The position numbers and the translations under genes were made by a program. This document shows positions 44,854 to 53,995 of a DNA stretch of 64,000 nt, in pieces (the stretch's first letter is position 1; each line of letters opens with the position of its first letter). Source of the DNA: Clostridiales bacterium. Its GTDB lineage: Bacteria > Bacillota > Clostridia > Christensenellales > CAG-138. The stretch lies in the NCBI GenBank assembly GCA_004558525.1, contig SFCQ01000006.1, positions 40,289-104,288 of the forward strand, written 5' to 3'. Below the pieces are notes generated by a model. It searched no databases and was not told the DNA's origin. It saw nothing but the letters and a program-made list of their open reading frames with translations.

Positions 44854-45762
44854 TTACAGGTGCGGCAGCTCCATGCCCCAAAGCTGCGCCGTACCCATAA
44901 GCTCAGCATAGAGCAAACCTAACGCAAACGCGATAAGCGCAATGTCGAACAATGAGGATTCTATGCTTTTATCCTTTCCCATTGCAAATAGTACTATCGG
45001 GCTGCCATGCTCGTAAATATTCCTATTGGTCAAGGCAAACGCCAACATTCCTGCCGTCATAAGATATGCAATAATGCTGAGCGCACAAAGCGGTATCGTC
45101 ATGACGCGTATCCAGCCCAAAGCTATGCGCCCAACGATAATAATTCCAAGGAGCACGGTATAAAACTTGTTTATCTTATAAAACAAGCCGAGATCGTGTT
45201 TTGCGGCTATCGGTTCGTACCAAAGATATTTAACGAAACTGCCCTTCATGTTATAAGAATAGTCTTTTTTAACGATGCCCTTGAGCTTTAGCCAGCATAG
45301 GAATCCTCCTCGCGCTACGGTATACATTATCACCGCTATAGCATTTAGCATGAGCATTACGAAATAATGCGTCGTCATGCTCCGTGCTTCACCCGATGTG
45401 CTTTCTGACGCGAATACAAGCAATATGCTTATTCCGATAAGCACCGTGCCCAGTATAATGGCTGCGGCCGTTACAAAATGGCCCAAATATTGCCCTATCC
45501 ACGCCGCAACAATGTTGAACAAGCCTATGCCCATTATAAATGCGCCTATAAAGCCAAGCACTATCCATGCGCTGTTTGGAAAATCAAATACAATCATTGC
45601 CATGCACAGCAGCGCCATAGGAAAAAGCAGCGCCGCAATGCCAACGGCAACAAGTATGCCATAGCCTATCGGGTGAGCTTTCTTGAACGCCTCATCGGAC
45701 TCAGCGCTAAAGAAATAAGCAGCGTTTTGTGGCATCTTCCTGTTGAACTTTGGCTTTATCAT
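44854..45762 (-). CDS. Integral membrane protein of unknown function
   Basis: A 302-residue protein with about 8 hydrophobic segments and a soluble N-terminus of about 33 residues. Segments lie roughly at 34-60, 65-90, 92-117, 130-150, 200-220, 222-250 and 270-295. A cytosolic loop (LKLKGIVKKDYSYNMKGSFV) separates the two halves. No transport or enzyme motif is visible. It stands alone, with repeat copy 2 upstream of its start and a terminator-flanked plus-strand gene downstream. Unknown family. Confidence 0.75.
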   Translation of the reverse strand: MIKPKFNRKMPQNAAYFFSAESDEAFKKAHPIGYGILVAVGIAALLFPMALLCMAMIVFDFPNSAWIVLGFIGAFIMGIGLFNIVAAWIGQYLGHFVTAAAIILGTVLIGISILLVFASESTSGEARSMTTHYFVMLMLNAIAVIMYTVARGGFLCWLKLKGIVKKDYSYNMKGSFVKYLWYEPIAAKHDLGLFYKINKFYTVLLGIIIVGRIALGWIRVMTIPLCALSIIAYLMTAGMLAFALTNRNIYEHGSPIVLFAMGKDKSIESSLFDIALIAFALGLLYAELMGTAQLWGMELPHL

Positions 45763-45865
45763 GCGCAGTTTCCCCCATAAAGGAATCTTCCTTATTACTA
45801 TAGCACAAGCATTGGCGTGACTACAAGCGCACTATAAGGGCGGCGCAGTTTTTATGGAGGAACAA

Positions 45866-45884
45866 AGCGGAGCGATGCTCCGCC
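45866..45884. repeat. Left direct duplication flanking repeat copy 2 (19 bp)
   Basis: A, then palindrome GCGGAGC-GAT-GCTCCGC, then C. Identical to 46085-46103 on the far side of the element. Confidence 0.9.
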
Positions 45885-46084
45885 GAGAGTGTCAAAAAAG
45901 TGGCTGAACGCCACTTTTTCGAGTTTTCACAGGTTTTGCCTCTCGCATTAGCTCCCGGGCGGCAAAACCTGCAAGGTACGAAAACCTAAAGGTTTTCATC
46001 CGTTCTGACGTGCATGCCGTCAGAGCCGGAATTAGCTTAAGGGGCAGCAGCCCCTTAACAACCCCAGGGTTTATCGACAGGCTG
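45885..46084 (+). mobile_element. Multi-hairpin repeat element, copy 2 (200 bp)
   Basis: Second copy, filling most of the 368-base gap before IMP dehydrogenase. Six hairpins in order: H1 45895-45919 (AAAAAGTGGC stem, 10 bp), H2 45930-45971 (CAGGTTTTGCC stem, 11 bp), H3 45980-45997, H4 46005-46023 (CTGACG stem), H5 46037-46058 (TTAAGGGGC stem, 9 bp) and H6 46060-46071. It is bracketed by a 19-bp direct duplication. Without the element one hairpin copy would remain, as expected for an insertion. No coding frame or transposase. Mobile nature is inferred from the duplication and the other copies. Confidence 0.7.
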
Positions 46085-46103
46085 AGCGGAGCGATGCTCC
46101 GCC
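46085..46103. repeat. Right direct duplication flanking repeat copy 2 (19 bp)
   Basis: Exact copy of 45866-45884. It lies 27 bases beyond the IMP dehydrogenase stop (minus strand) and could have been that gene's terminator hairpin before insertion. Confidence 0.9.
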
Positions 46104-46130
46104 CCGCTTCTGATAAAGCGAAAAATGCTT

Positions 46131-47645
46131 TTACTCTCTCTTCACCGCGTATGTGTTCGCGTCCTTAAGCATAACATCGTGTGCGCCGCCTTCCGTTATG
46201 CTGGCCGCTGAAACCAGCGTCAATCTCGCCTTTTCACGAAGCTCCGGTATAGTCAGCGCGCCGCAGTTGCACATTGTGGAACGCACCTTGCTCAGCGTTA
46301 CTGTAACATTGTTATGCACGCTGCCCGCGTATGGAACGTATGAGTCGACACCTTCTTCAAAGGAAAGCTTATTATCCCCTCCGCTGTAATAGCGCTGCCA
46401 GTTGCGTGCGCGCGCGGAGCCTTCGCCCCAGTATTCCTTCATGTAGTTGCCGTTTATCATTACCTTGGCGGAAGGGCTTTCGTCGCAGCGGGCAAAGTAG
46501 CGGCCGAGCATGCAGAAGTCCGCGCCCATAGCCAGAGCCAGCGTTATGTGGTAATCATGCACTATGCCCCCGTCGGCACATATGGGCACATAGACGCCTT
46601 TTTCCCTGAAATACTCGTCGCGTGCCTTGGCTACCTCCTGCACTGCTGTGGCTTGGCCCCTGCCTATGCCCTTGGTCTCCCTTGTTATGCATATTGAGCC
46701 GCCGCCTATGCCGACCTTAACAAAATCAGCTCCGGCATCGGCTAAAAACCTGAAGCCTTCTTTATCCACTACGTTCCCTGCGCCAACCTTTACCCTGTCG
46801 CCATATTTTGAACGTATGAAGTCAAGCGTCCTCTTCTGCCACTCGCTAAAGCCTTCCGATGAATCTATGCACAGTATGTCTGCTCCGGCTTCGATAAGCG
46901 CGGGTACCCTTTCTTCATAGTCCCTTGTATTTATACCTGCGCCCACAACGTAGCGCTTCTGCTTGTCAAGAAGCTCCATCGGGTTCCCTTTATGCGCGTC
47001 ATAATCCTTGCGGAATACGAAGGCCACCATGTTGCCATCTTTTGTTATTACCGGAAGTGAATTCAGCTTGTGTTCCCAGATTATATCATTGGCTTCCTTA
47101 AGCGATACGCCCTCATAAGCATATACAAGCCGGTCTATAGGTGTCATAAACTCGGCGACCTTTGTAGCCGGATCCATGCGGCTTGGCCTGTAATCCCTGC
47201 TGGTTACGACGCCGAGCAGCTTACCCGTGGCCGAGCCGTCGTCTGTGACGGCAACGGTGGAATGGCCGGTACGCTCCTTGAGGGCCATTATATCGGCCAT
47301 TGTTTTATCCGGCTTTATGGAGGAATCGCTCATGGCAAAGCCCGCCTTATGCTTTTTGACCCTGCTTACCATCTCAGCCTGAGCTTCTATTGGCTGAGAT
47401 ACGAATATAAACGATATCCCGACTTCCCTCGCGAGCGCAACGGCGAGCTTGTCGCCCGATACGGACTGCATCACGGCGCTTACAAGCGGAATATTCATGC
47501 TGAGCTCCGGTTCTTCGCCTGCCTTATAGCGGACTATTGGCGTTTTAAGCGATGTATTTGCCGGCGTGCATTGCGCGCTTGAGTAGCCAGGCACGAGCAA
47601 ATACTCGCTAAAAGTATGTGACGGTGAATCAAAATAATATGCCAT
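46131..47645 (-). CDS. guaB: IMP dehydrogenase
   Basis: Oxidises IMP to XMP with NAD, the first step to GMP. From ATG 47645 (AGGAGA site) it has 504 residues. The barrel is interrupted by two CBS domains (about 110-220: MADIMALKERTGHSTVAV and FMTPIDRLVYAYEGVSL). The catalytic cysteine is Cys319 in GGGSICITRETKG, the variant also seen in other Clostridia and some eukaryote-like enzymes rather than the common GSICTTR. RNWQRYYSGG is the flap region. Single-gene unit. Confidence 0.93.
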   Translation of the reverse strand: MAYYFDSPSHTFSEYLLVPGYSSAQCTPANTSLKTPIVRYKAGEEPELSMNIPLVSAVMQSVSGDKLAVALAREVGISFIFVSQPIEAQAEMVSRVKKHKAGFAMSDSSIKPDKTMADIMALKERTGHSTVAVTDDGSATGKLLGVVTSRDYRPSRMDPATKVAEFMTPIDRLVYAYEGVSLKEANDIIWEHKLNSLPVITKDGNMVAFVFRKDYDAHKGNPMELLDKQKRYVVGAGINTRDYEERVPALIEAGADILCIDSSEGFSEWQKRTLDFIRSKYGDRVKVGAGNVVDKEGFRFLADAGADFVKVGIGGGSICITRETKGIGRGQATAVQEVAKARDEYFREKGVYVPICADGGIVHDYHITLALAMGADFCMLGRYFARCDESPSAKVMINGNYMKEYWGEGSARARNWQRYYSGGDNKLSFEEGVDSYVPYAGSVHNNVTVTLSKVRSTMCNCGALTIPELREKARLTLVSAASITEGGAHDVMLKDANTYAVKRE

Positions 47646-47684
47646 GATGTCTCCTTTCGGCAAAAAAACAGTTAAACTAAGCAG

Positions 47685-48566
47685 TTATAGCCCATATTGC
47701 TTAGCCAAGAAGCTTTCAACAAGGCTTTGAACCTCATTTAATACTTCAATATGCTTGTCTATGCTTAACGCATCAACGCTTTCGCAGCTCAGCTTCGTCA
47801 CGCCGTCAACAGCCCCGGCAGAAAGCATGGCTTTAAGCGCGTTCCTTTCATCAAGCTCCGTAGGCACAACGTTTCTTCCTATCATCATCGAAACAACCGC
47901 CGCTATGCCCCAGCCCCACCAGTTTGATACTCCGGAGGCAAGCGTTATATCCGCTTTTTCAACGGCCGCTATGCTTTCGCCATGTTCAACAAGCTTCTCT
48001 GTTATATCCATGAGCTTGCCCGTGCCAAGCTCGTTGCCGCCATCGCCTATTGCTATGGTCGTTATTCCGCGCGCATGCAGCTTATCAAAAAGCATATCCG
48101 TATCGCAAAAAAGCCAGCCGTCTATTATCTTTCCCTTTGAAGTATGGCAGCTGCCGTCGGCAGCCTTTCCAGGCCTTTCTATTGAAATGACTGTGTCGAT
48201 TTCAAGATCAAGCGCTCTGCCTTCACTCTCCTTTTCCAGCAGCAGCAGCTCGGCTTCGGGAGCCCTCAGCCTTGTTACAGCCGCAAGCTGCGGATAGCAG
48301 AGCTTATCCGTAGCTACAACAACGTTTTTGCCGGCCTCGCACAGCGCCCTCGCTATGTGCGCGGCGCCTATTGGGCCGTCCGTCTCGCAGCAGATGTGCC
48401 CGTCCTGAGCCTCAACAGGAAAGCCGGTTATTATAAGCACGTTGTTTGTAATCTCAAGCGCATGTCTAAGCGCGTCAACATCGGCTGCCGGAGCGTTTGA
48501 GCTAAAGCCCCTTCCCCCGTCGTCACGGCACATTATATCAAGCAGCCTTTTATATACACGATCCAT
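47685..48566 (-). CDS. DUF4392 protein (D-glutamate cyclase-like)
   Basis: A 293-residue cytosolic protein of the DUF4392 family, whose vertebrate member converts D-glutamate to 5-oxo-D-proline. Features are VLIITGFPVEAQDGHICCETDGP-type opening (residues about 45-65), FDKLHARGITTIAIGDGGNELGTGKL and LASGVSNWWGWGIAA. Start ATG 48566 has GGGG upstream; a TTG at 48593 is in frame but less likely. The bacterial role is inferred from family. Confidence 0.82.
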   Translation of the reverse strand: MDRVYKRLLDIMCRDDGGRGFSSNAPAADVDALRHALEITNNVLIITGFPVEAQDGHICCETDGPIGAAHIARALCEAGKNVVVATDKLCYPQLAAVTRLRAPEAELLLLEKESEGRALDLEIDTVISIERPGKAADGSCHTSKGKIIDGWLFCDTDMLFDKLHARGITTIAIGDGGNELGTGKLMDITEKLVEHGESIAAVEKADITLASGVSNWWGWGIAAVVSMMIGRNVVPTELDERNALKAMLSAGAVDGVTKLSCESVDALSIDKHIEVLNEVQSLVESFLAKQYGL

Positions 48567-48638
48567 ATACCGACCCCATTCCGTATAATTCAACAGGATA
48601 TATATTATCGTGAGTGAATAGAAGTGTCAATACGGCAA

Positions 48639-48661
48639 AAGAGCGGTTCATCGCCGCTCTT
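48639..48661 (-). terminator. Intrinsic terminator after the first SASP gene
   Basis: Eight-base-pair stem AAGAGCGG / CCGCTCTT with a 7-base loop, followed by TT on the minus strand. Confidence 0.7.
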
Positions 48662-48687
48662 ATGGTCTTCAATATGCTTTTCGTTGA

Positions 48688-48882
48688 TTACTGCATATTG
48701 GAATTATTCATGTTGTTCTCGGCATAAGCGATCATGCGCTTTACCATTTCGCCGCCTATGGAGCCGGCCTGACGGGCGGTAATGTCGCCGTTGTAGCCCT
48801 GCTTCAGGTTAACGTTGAGAGAATTAGCAACCTCAGTTTTGAAGTTCTGCAGCTTCTTGCGGTTTTCCCTATTGCTTGCCAT
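48688..48882 (-). CDS. Small acid-soluble spore protein, alpha/beta type
   Basis: DNA-binding protein that protects the spore chromosome. The 64 residues carry the germination protease site region FKTEVANSLNV and the conserved DNA-contacting GDITARQAGSIGGEMVKRMI. GGAGGTG site before ATG. Expected to be transcribed by sigma-G in the forespore, although no clear sigma-G promoter was recognised. Confidence 0.97.
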   Translation of the reverse strand: MASNRENRKKLQNFKTEVANSLNVNLKQGYNGDITARQAGSIGGEMVKRMIAYAENNMNNSNMQ

Positions 48883-48953
48883 TTGTGTTTCACCTCCTTT
48901 TCATATTAGAAGTATCCGGATATCTTCAGATCGTTTTGATCCTTTTGGCATAT

Positions 48954-49148
48954 TTATTTGTTCATGTTGTTCTGGGCGTAAGCTATCATGCGCTTTACCA
49001 TCTCGCCGCCTATGGAACCGGCCTGACGGGCGGTAAGGTCGCCGTTATAGCCTTCCTTCAGGTTCACATTAAGGGAATTGGCAACTTCCATCTTAAAGGA
49101 ATCCATAGCCTTCTTTGACTCGGGAATGAGTACGCTGTTTCGTGACAT
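48954..49148 (-). CDS. Small acid-soluble spore protein, alpha/beta type (second)
   Basis: A tandem paralogue, 64 residues from ATG 49148 (AAGGAGG site 8 bases upstream; a GTG at 49157 overlaps that site and is rejected). Core GDLTARQAGSIGGEMVKRMI differs from the neighbour by one residue, while the N-terminus SRNSVLIPESKKAMDSF is different. A CATAATG element upstream may be a sigma-G -10. The gene pair probably arose by duplication. Confidence 0.97.
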   Translation of the reverse strand: MSRNSVLIPESKKAMDSFKMEVANSLNVNLKEGYNGDLTARQAGSIGGEMVKRMIAYAQNNMNK

Positions 49149-49288
49149 TGTTTTCACCTCCTTGCTTGTCTGGCATTATGTTTTGCCGCAAAAGAGGAGT
49201 TTATGAGTGGTAAATATGAGAAGTATGGAGATAGTTTTACAGATTTGTTTTTGATTAGATTTACATATTATAGAATCATGCCTAAAGC

Positions 49289-51295
49289 TCAGTTTTGAGC
49301 TATCGAGTTTATTTTTTCGTCAGCCAGCTTTATGGCTTTTACCATTACAGGATCGTTCGGATCGTTTTTCAGAATAAGCTTTTCAGCCGCTTCCTTTGCC
49401 ATGTTGAATGCGCGCATATCGGCAGCAAAGGAGGATATGTTAAATTCGTCCGCGCCGTGCTGCCTTGCGCCAAGAAGCTCGCCAGGCCCGCGCATGGCAA
49501 GGTCGCGCTCTGCTATTTCAAAGCCGTCAGAGGTGTTAGAGAGTATGCTCAGCCTTTCCTTTGCCGTTTCGGCTCCAGATTCGCTGAGCAAAAAGCAATA
49601 TGAGACCTTGCTGCCTCTGCCTACTCTTCCCCTTAGTTGATGCAGTTGTGCGAGGCCGAATCTATCTGCGTTTTCTATTACCATTATCGTTGCATTGGGC
49701 ACATCGATGCCAACTTCTACAACGGTCGTTGAAACAAGCAGCTTCGTTTCGCCGGAGGCGAAGCGTTTTGCCCTGTTTTCCTTTTCCGCCGCGCTGAGCT
49801 TGCCGTGCATAAGCTCGATAGTCACATCAAGTTTTTTCGACAGCTCTTTATAAAGAGAATTCGCACTAAGCACGCCTTCAAGCGCCTCGCTTTCGTCAAC
49901 GAGCGGACATACTGCATAAGCCTGAGCGCCAAGCTTCAGCTCGCGCTCTATGAATCTATACATGTCCTCCCTTTTTGACTGCGGAACAAGCTTTGTCGCA
50001 ACCGGCTTCCTTCCGGGGGGAAGCTCATCTATTACGCTCAATTCAAGGTCGCCATACATTAAAAGAGAGAGCGTCCTCGGTATAGGCGTCGCGCTCATTA
50101 TAATGGTGTCCGGATTTACCCCTTTTTCGCCTATGGCCGCCCTTTGGCGCACACCAAAGCGATGCTGCTCGTCCGCAATGACAAGGCCAAGCCCTGCTAT
50201 TTTGACATTTCCGCTTATTATCGCATGCGTGCCGCATATGGCTAAAGCCTCGCCGGAATCAAGCTTTTTAAGCGTATCGTCCCTTTCCTTTTTCTTCATG
50301 CTGCCTTTCAGCAGCACGGCTTTATCGCCAAAGAGTTTTTTCAGCGTTTCATAATGCTGGTTTGCAAGTATCTCAGTAGGCGCCATGAGCGCCGCGCTAT
50401 ACCCATTCTTTATGGCAATATACATGGCAAACAGTGCGCATATGGTCTTTCCGCTGCCTACGTCCCCTTGAATGAGCCTGTTCATCTGCATGTCCTTGCC
50501 CATGTCGCGCTCTATGTCCCGCATTGCTGCAAGCTGCGCGCCCGTCGGCTCAAACGGGATAAGCTCTAAAAACTCTTCAAGCATACCCTGTGTTGCAAAC
50601 GCTATCCCGCCTGACGCTTCCCGTCTATGCCTCAATATGCTCAGCATCAGCGAAAACAGCAGCATATCCTCAAACGCTACCCTTTCAGCCGCCTTTTTAA
50701 GCTGGTCAAAGCACTTTGGCCTATGCATAGCCTCAATAGCTTTGCCAAGCGGCATTAGCGAGTATTCTTCGATAAGGCTTGCAGGGAGGGTTTCCGTTAT
50801 TTTGTCCTTATATGCTTCTGTTGCGGCTATGGCCGCATCCCTTATCACCTTTTGCGTCAAGCCGCTGCATGCGGGGTAGAGCGGCACTATGCCTGGAAGC
50901 TCGGCATATAACGCAGGATTCATTATCTTTTGCCCGCGGCGCTTATCTATCCTTCCGCAGGCATAATAGCTTTCACCTTCGATTATATCAGACGCCCTGT
51001 ACGGCTGGTTGTACCACACGAGCTGCAGCTTAGCTGCGCCGTCTGTAGCCGCCACAGACGTTATAGTAAGCCCACCGCGCACGCGCACGCTTTTTGCCTT
51101 GGCAAGGATCGTTATCCTTACCGCCGCCATAGCGCCCTGCTCAGCCTCGGCCATAAACACGCTTTTTGTATAATCAATATAGCTCCTTGGCCAATAATGC
51201 AGTATATCCTCAACGGAAAAAAGGCCCAGCCGCGCGAAGCCTTCCGCACGGCGTGGGCCTATTCCTTTTATGCTCGTTATGGGAGCGCTTATCAT
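49289..51295 (-). CDS. recG: ATP-dependent DNA helicase RecG
   Basis: Branch-migration helicase acting on stalled forks. From ATG 51295 it has 668 residues, near the usual 680. N-terminal wedge domain (about 1-250, starting ISAPITSIKGIGPRRAEGF), then helicase motifs I GDVGSGKT, II DEQH, III SATPIPRT, and VI QLRGRVGR. The frame is open to 51370 but the extra residues overlap the upstream gene. Ribosome-binding site is poor; coupling to the gene 10 bases upstream is likely. Confidence 0.95.
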   Translation of the reverse strand: MISAPITSIKGIGPRRAEGFARLGLFSVEDILHYWPRSYIDYTKSVFMAEAEQGAMAAVRITILAKAKSVRVRGGLTITSVAATDGAAKLQLVWYNQPYRASDIIEGESYYACGRIDKRRGQKIMNPALYAELPGIVPLYPACSGLTQKVIRDAAIAATEAYKDKITETLPASLIEEYSLMPLGKAIEAMHRPKCFDQLKKAAERVAFEDMLLFSLMLSILRHRREASGGIAFATQGMLEEFLELIPFEPTGAQLAAMRDIERDMGKDMQMNRLIQGDVGSGKTICALFAMYIAIKNGYSAALMAPTEILANQHYETLKKLFGDKAVLLKGSMKKKERDDTLKKLDSGEALAICGTHAIISGNVKIAGLGLVIADEQHRFGVRQRAAIGEKGVNPDTIIMSATPIPRTLSLLMYGDLELSVIDELPPGRKPVATKLVPQSKREDMYRFIERELKLGAQAYAVCPLVDESEALEGVLSANSLYKELSKKLDVTIELMHGKLSAAEKENRAKRFASGETKLLVSTTVVEVGIDVPNATIMVIENADRFGLAQLHQLRGRVGRGSKVSYCFLLSESGAETAKERLSILSNTSDGFEIAERDLAMRGPGELLGARQHGADEFNISSFAADMRAFNMAKEAAEKLILKNDPNDPVMVKAIKLADEKINSIAQN

Positions 51296-51305
51296 CTTAG
51301 CCGGC

Positions 51306-52964
51306 TTACTCAACGGAGAAGTAGTAGTAATACAACGGCTGGCCGCCATACTGCACCGATATCTCCACATCGGGATATTTTGCGTTTACTGCGTCAGCCA
51401 CGGCCTGTGCGTTGCTTTCGTCCGCACCCTCGCCATAGAATATGGTCGCCATAGCTTCTTCGTCTTTCTTGTCTATCATCTCGCAAAGCAGCGATACCGC
51501 GACCGCGTCAACGCTTGTGCCGACCTGGGTTATTGTATTGTCAAGAAGGCCGATTATGTCGCCCTGATTTATCTTTGTGCCATTGAACTGCGTATCCCTT
51601 ACAGCATACGTTACCGAGCCGGAAAGCATGTTTTGTATAGCTGTGCTCATGCGCTCAACATTAGTGTCAACATCAACATCGTCGCTGTAGGCAAGCGCCG
51701 CGGATATGCCCTGCATCATCGTTTTTGTCGGAACAACTATAACGTTCCTGTCAACAAGCGCAGCTGCCTGCTGTGCCGCCATGATTATGTTTGAATTGTT
51801 AGGCAGCACGAATACGTTCCTTGCATTTGCCTTGCGAATCGCTTTGGCTATGCTTTCTATGCTCGGATTCATGGTCTGGCCGCCCTGTATAAGATGGTTT
51901 ATGCCTATTGCCTTATAAACCTCATCAATACCATCGCTTATGCTTACGGCTACAACCGCATTCTCTTTCTCGTTGCGCTTTATTTCGTCCATAAGCTGGC
52001 GGTTCTGCTCACGCATGTTCTCTATCTTTATCCTGTCCACCTCTCCAAGCCTTAAAGCAAGCTGAATTATCTTGCCAGGGCAGTTTGAGTGTACATGCAC
52101 CTTTATAAAATCGCCGTCATGAGCAATAACCACAGAATCGCCTATCTTCATAAGCTTTTCGCGCAGCTTGTCCAGATCCGTCTCAGAGAACGACTCATCA
52201 AGATGTATTATGAAAAATTCCGTGCAATAGCCGAACTCTATATCGCCAAGTACCTCAAGATCCGCGCCTTCATCGCTTGATATCCTTGTGCTTTCCTCAG
52301 GCTGAGGTGCAATCACATACTCATCTACATCTTCGCCGTCAATAACCATCTTAAAGCCGCGAAGTATTGTGATAAGTCCCTTTCCGCCGGAGTCCACAAC
52401 GCCGGCTTCCTTAAGAACAGGCAGAAGCTCAGGAGTAAGCCGCAGCGCTTCTTCGCCCTTTTCTATCATGATGTCGATGAGCTTATATAGATTCGCTCCG
52501 GTCTTTGCTTCCTCCGCCACAGCCTCCGCCATCATGCGCGCAACGGTAAGCATGGTACCTTCCTTTGGCTTCATTACGGCTTTGTATGCAGCTTCGCTTC
52601 CCGCTGTAAGCGCAATGGAGAAATCCTCCGCAGTCATCTCTTCCTTTCCGGAAAGAGCGCGGGCAAAGCCCCTGAATATCTGCGAAAGTATCACGCCGGA
52701 GTTTCCGCGTGCGCCCTTCAGCGCGCCAAGTGATGCAGCCGATGCAACATCGCTTACAGAATCGCTTTTGCAGTTCTGTATCTCCCTTGCCGCGCTTTGC
52801 ATTGTCATAGACATATTGGTTCCCGTATCGCCATCCGGCACGGGGAACACGTTGAGCGAGTCTATATACGCCCTGTTTTTTTCAAGCAGTGCAGCGCCTG
52901 TAAGGTACATATCCTTAAGCACAGCGCCGCAAATGGTCGTATTTTCCAATTCAGTCTCCTCCAT
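51306..52964 (-). CDS. DAK2 domain kinase, FakA/YloV family
   Basis: ATP-binding subunit of fatty-acid kinase-type complexes. The 552 residues have a DhaL/DAK2 domain (1-200) with the magnesium/ATP motif NVFPVPDGDTGTNMSMTM and ARGNSGVILSQIFRGFA, then the DAK1_2/FakA-type C-terminal domains. FakB binding partners are not adjacent. Lies between asp23 and recG, the conserved yloU-yloV-recG order of Firmicutes. Confidence 0.92.
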   Translation of the reverse strand: MEETELENTTICGAVLKDMYLTGAALLEKNRAYIDSLNVFPVPDGDTGTNMSMTMQSAAREIQNCKSDSVSDVASAASLGALKGARGNSGVILSQIFRGFARALSGKEEMTAEDFSIALTAGSEAAYKAVMKPKEGTMLTVARMMAEAVAEEAKTGANLYKLIDIMIEKGEEALRLTPELLPVLKEAGVVDSGGKGLITILRGFKMVIDGEDVDEYVIAPQPEESTRISSDEGADLEVLGDIEFGYCTEFFIIHLDESFSETDLDKLREKLMKIGDSVVIAHDGDFIKVHVHSNCPGKIIQLALRLGEVDRIKIENMREQNRQLMDEIKRNEKENAVVAVSISDGIDEVYKAIGINHLIQGGQTMNPSIESIAKAIRKANARNVFVLPNNSNIIMAAQQAAALVDRNVIVVPTKTMMQGISAALAYSDDVDVDTNVERMSTAIQNMLSGSVTYAVRDTQFNGTKINQGDIIGLLDNTITQVGTSVDAVAVSLLCEMIDKKDEEAMATIFYGEGADESNAQAVADAVNAKYPDVEISVQYGGQPLYYYYFSVE

Positions 52965-53007
52965 GCTTCCTTGCTAATTCATTATCGCCAAGAAAGCGCA
53001 CTCAGTT

Positions 53008-53361
53008 TCAGGCGCGTATACCTTCCACATGGATGTTCACGCTGCGTACTTTAAGTCCTGTCATCTCCTCCACACGATAGCGCACGTTGCCTATTGCGTT
53101 TTCGGCTACAGCCGTAAGGCTCGCGCCGTATATTATGGTCACATACAGGTCTATATCGATCTCATCGTTTTCTACGCAGCTCACCTTAACTCCGCGGCGC
53201 TGATTGTCGCCGCCGACCAGCTTCCATAGCTGATCGCCTGTAGTCTTGGCATGCATGCCTACGATACCGTAATTCTCACTGGCGGCATATCCCGCTATGG
53301 TTGCCACTATCTCATCGGGAATGGAAATGCTGCCAAGTTCGGTCTTAATGATTCCGGGCAT
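53008..53361 (-). CDS. Asp23/Gls24 family envelope stress protein (YloU)
   Basis: A 117-residue protein with the Asp23 core IISIPDEIVATIAGYAA-type (here SISIPDEIVATIAGYAA), GVKVSCVENDEIDIDLYVTI and a C-terminal TGLKVRSVNIHVEGI. Family members are linked to membrane stress. First gene of asp23-yloV-recG. GGAGG site before ATG. rpmB, often divergent from it, is not seen. Confidence 0.92.
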   Translation of the reverse strand: MPGIIKTELGSISIPDEIVATIAGYAASENYGIVGMHAKTTGDQLWKLVGGDNQRRGVKVSCVENDEIDIDLYVTIIYGASLTAVAENAIGNVRYRVEEMTGLKVRSVNIHVEGIRA

Positions 53362-53455
53362 TTAGCTTCCTCCTTTACAGGTTTTGATTAAAATATTGTA
53401 ACGCATTTTTTCTATTATATCAAGCGGCCTTAGCCGCAATGCTGTGACGCAAATG

Positions 53456-53920
53456 TTAAATCGCACCATGCTTTTCTAATTCAAGCAAAAAAGCTTTTGC
53501 TTCAAGCCCTATCGCAAAACCGGTTAAGCTGCCCGATGCACCGATTACCCTGTGACACGACGTCAATATCAATATCTGGTTATTATGGCACGCAGCTCCG
53601 GCGGCTCTTGCGGCATGCGCATTGCCTGCGGCCAAGGCGAGCTGCTTATATGTACGCGTCTCTCCATACGGAATATTCCTCATTGCCCTAAAGCAGTTTA
53701 TCTGCCACTGTGTGCCAGTATCCTCAATGGGAATATCAAAGCTCTTTCTATCCTTCGCAAAGTATTCAAAAAGCTCGGTTTCAAGCTTCATAATAAGCTC
53801 CGTGCGTGTTTGTGCTATATCTTGGGCGGGCTTGTTTTTGCCAAGATATATAAGCTTTCCATCATGCTCAACGGCATAGAGCATGCCTATGGCGGTCAAG
53901 ATCGGGTAATAAAATAGCAT
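53456..53920 (-). CDS. Methylated-DNA--protein-cysteine methyltransferase
   Basis: Suicide repair protein for O6-alkylguanine. From ATG 53920 (AAGGAA site) it has 154 residues; the longer frame to 54193 overlaps the divergent transketolase gene and is not family-like. The acceptor Cys122 is in TSCHRVIG, where the proline of the usual PCHR is replaced by serine, and the preceding NPI-type loop is NNQI. The DNA-binding helix RAAGAACHNN and C-terminal SLTGFAIGLEAK are otherwise normal. Activity is therefore likely but not certain. Confidence 0.85.
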   Translation of the reverse strand: MLFYYPILTAIGMLYAVEHDGKLIYLGKNKPAQDIAQTRTELIMKLETELFEYFAKDRKSFDIPIEDTGTQWQINCFRAMRNIPYGETRTYKQLALAAGNAHAARAAGAACHNNQILILTSCHRVIGASGSLTGFAIGLEAKAFLLELEKHGAI

Positions 53921-53995
53921 ATCCACGTTCCTTCTATGGCGATGATATGATATAATACCCCATGCAAACAATAAATGCAAATTCGGAGGTAGTTT

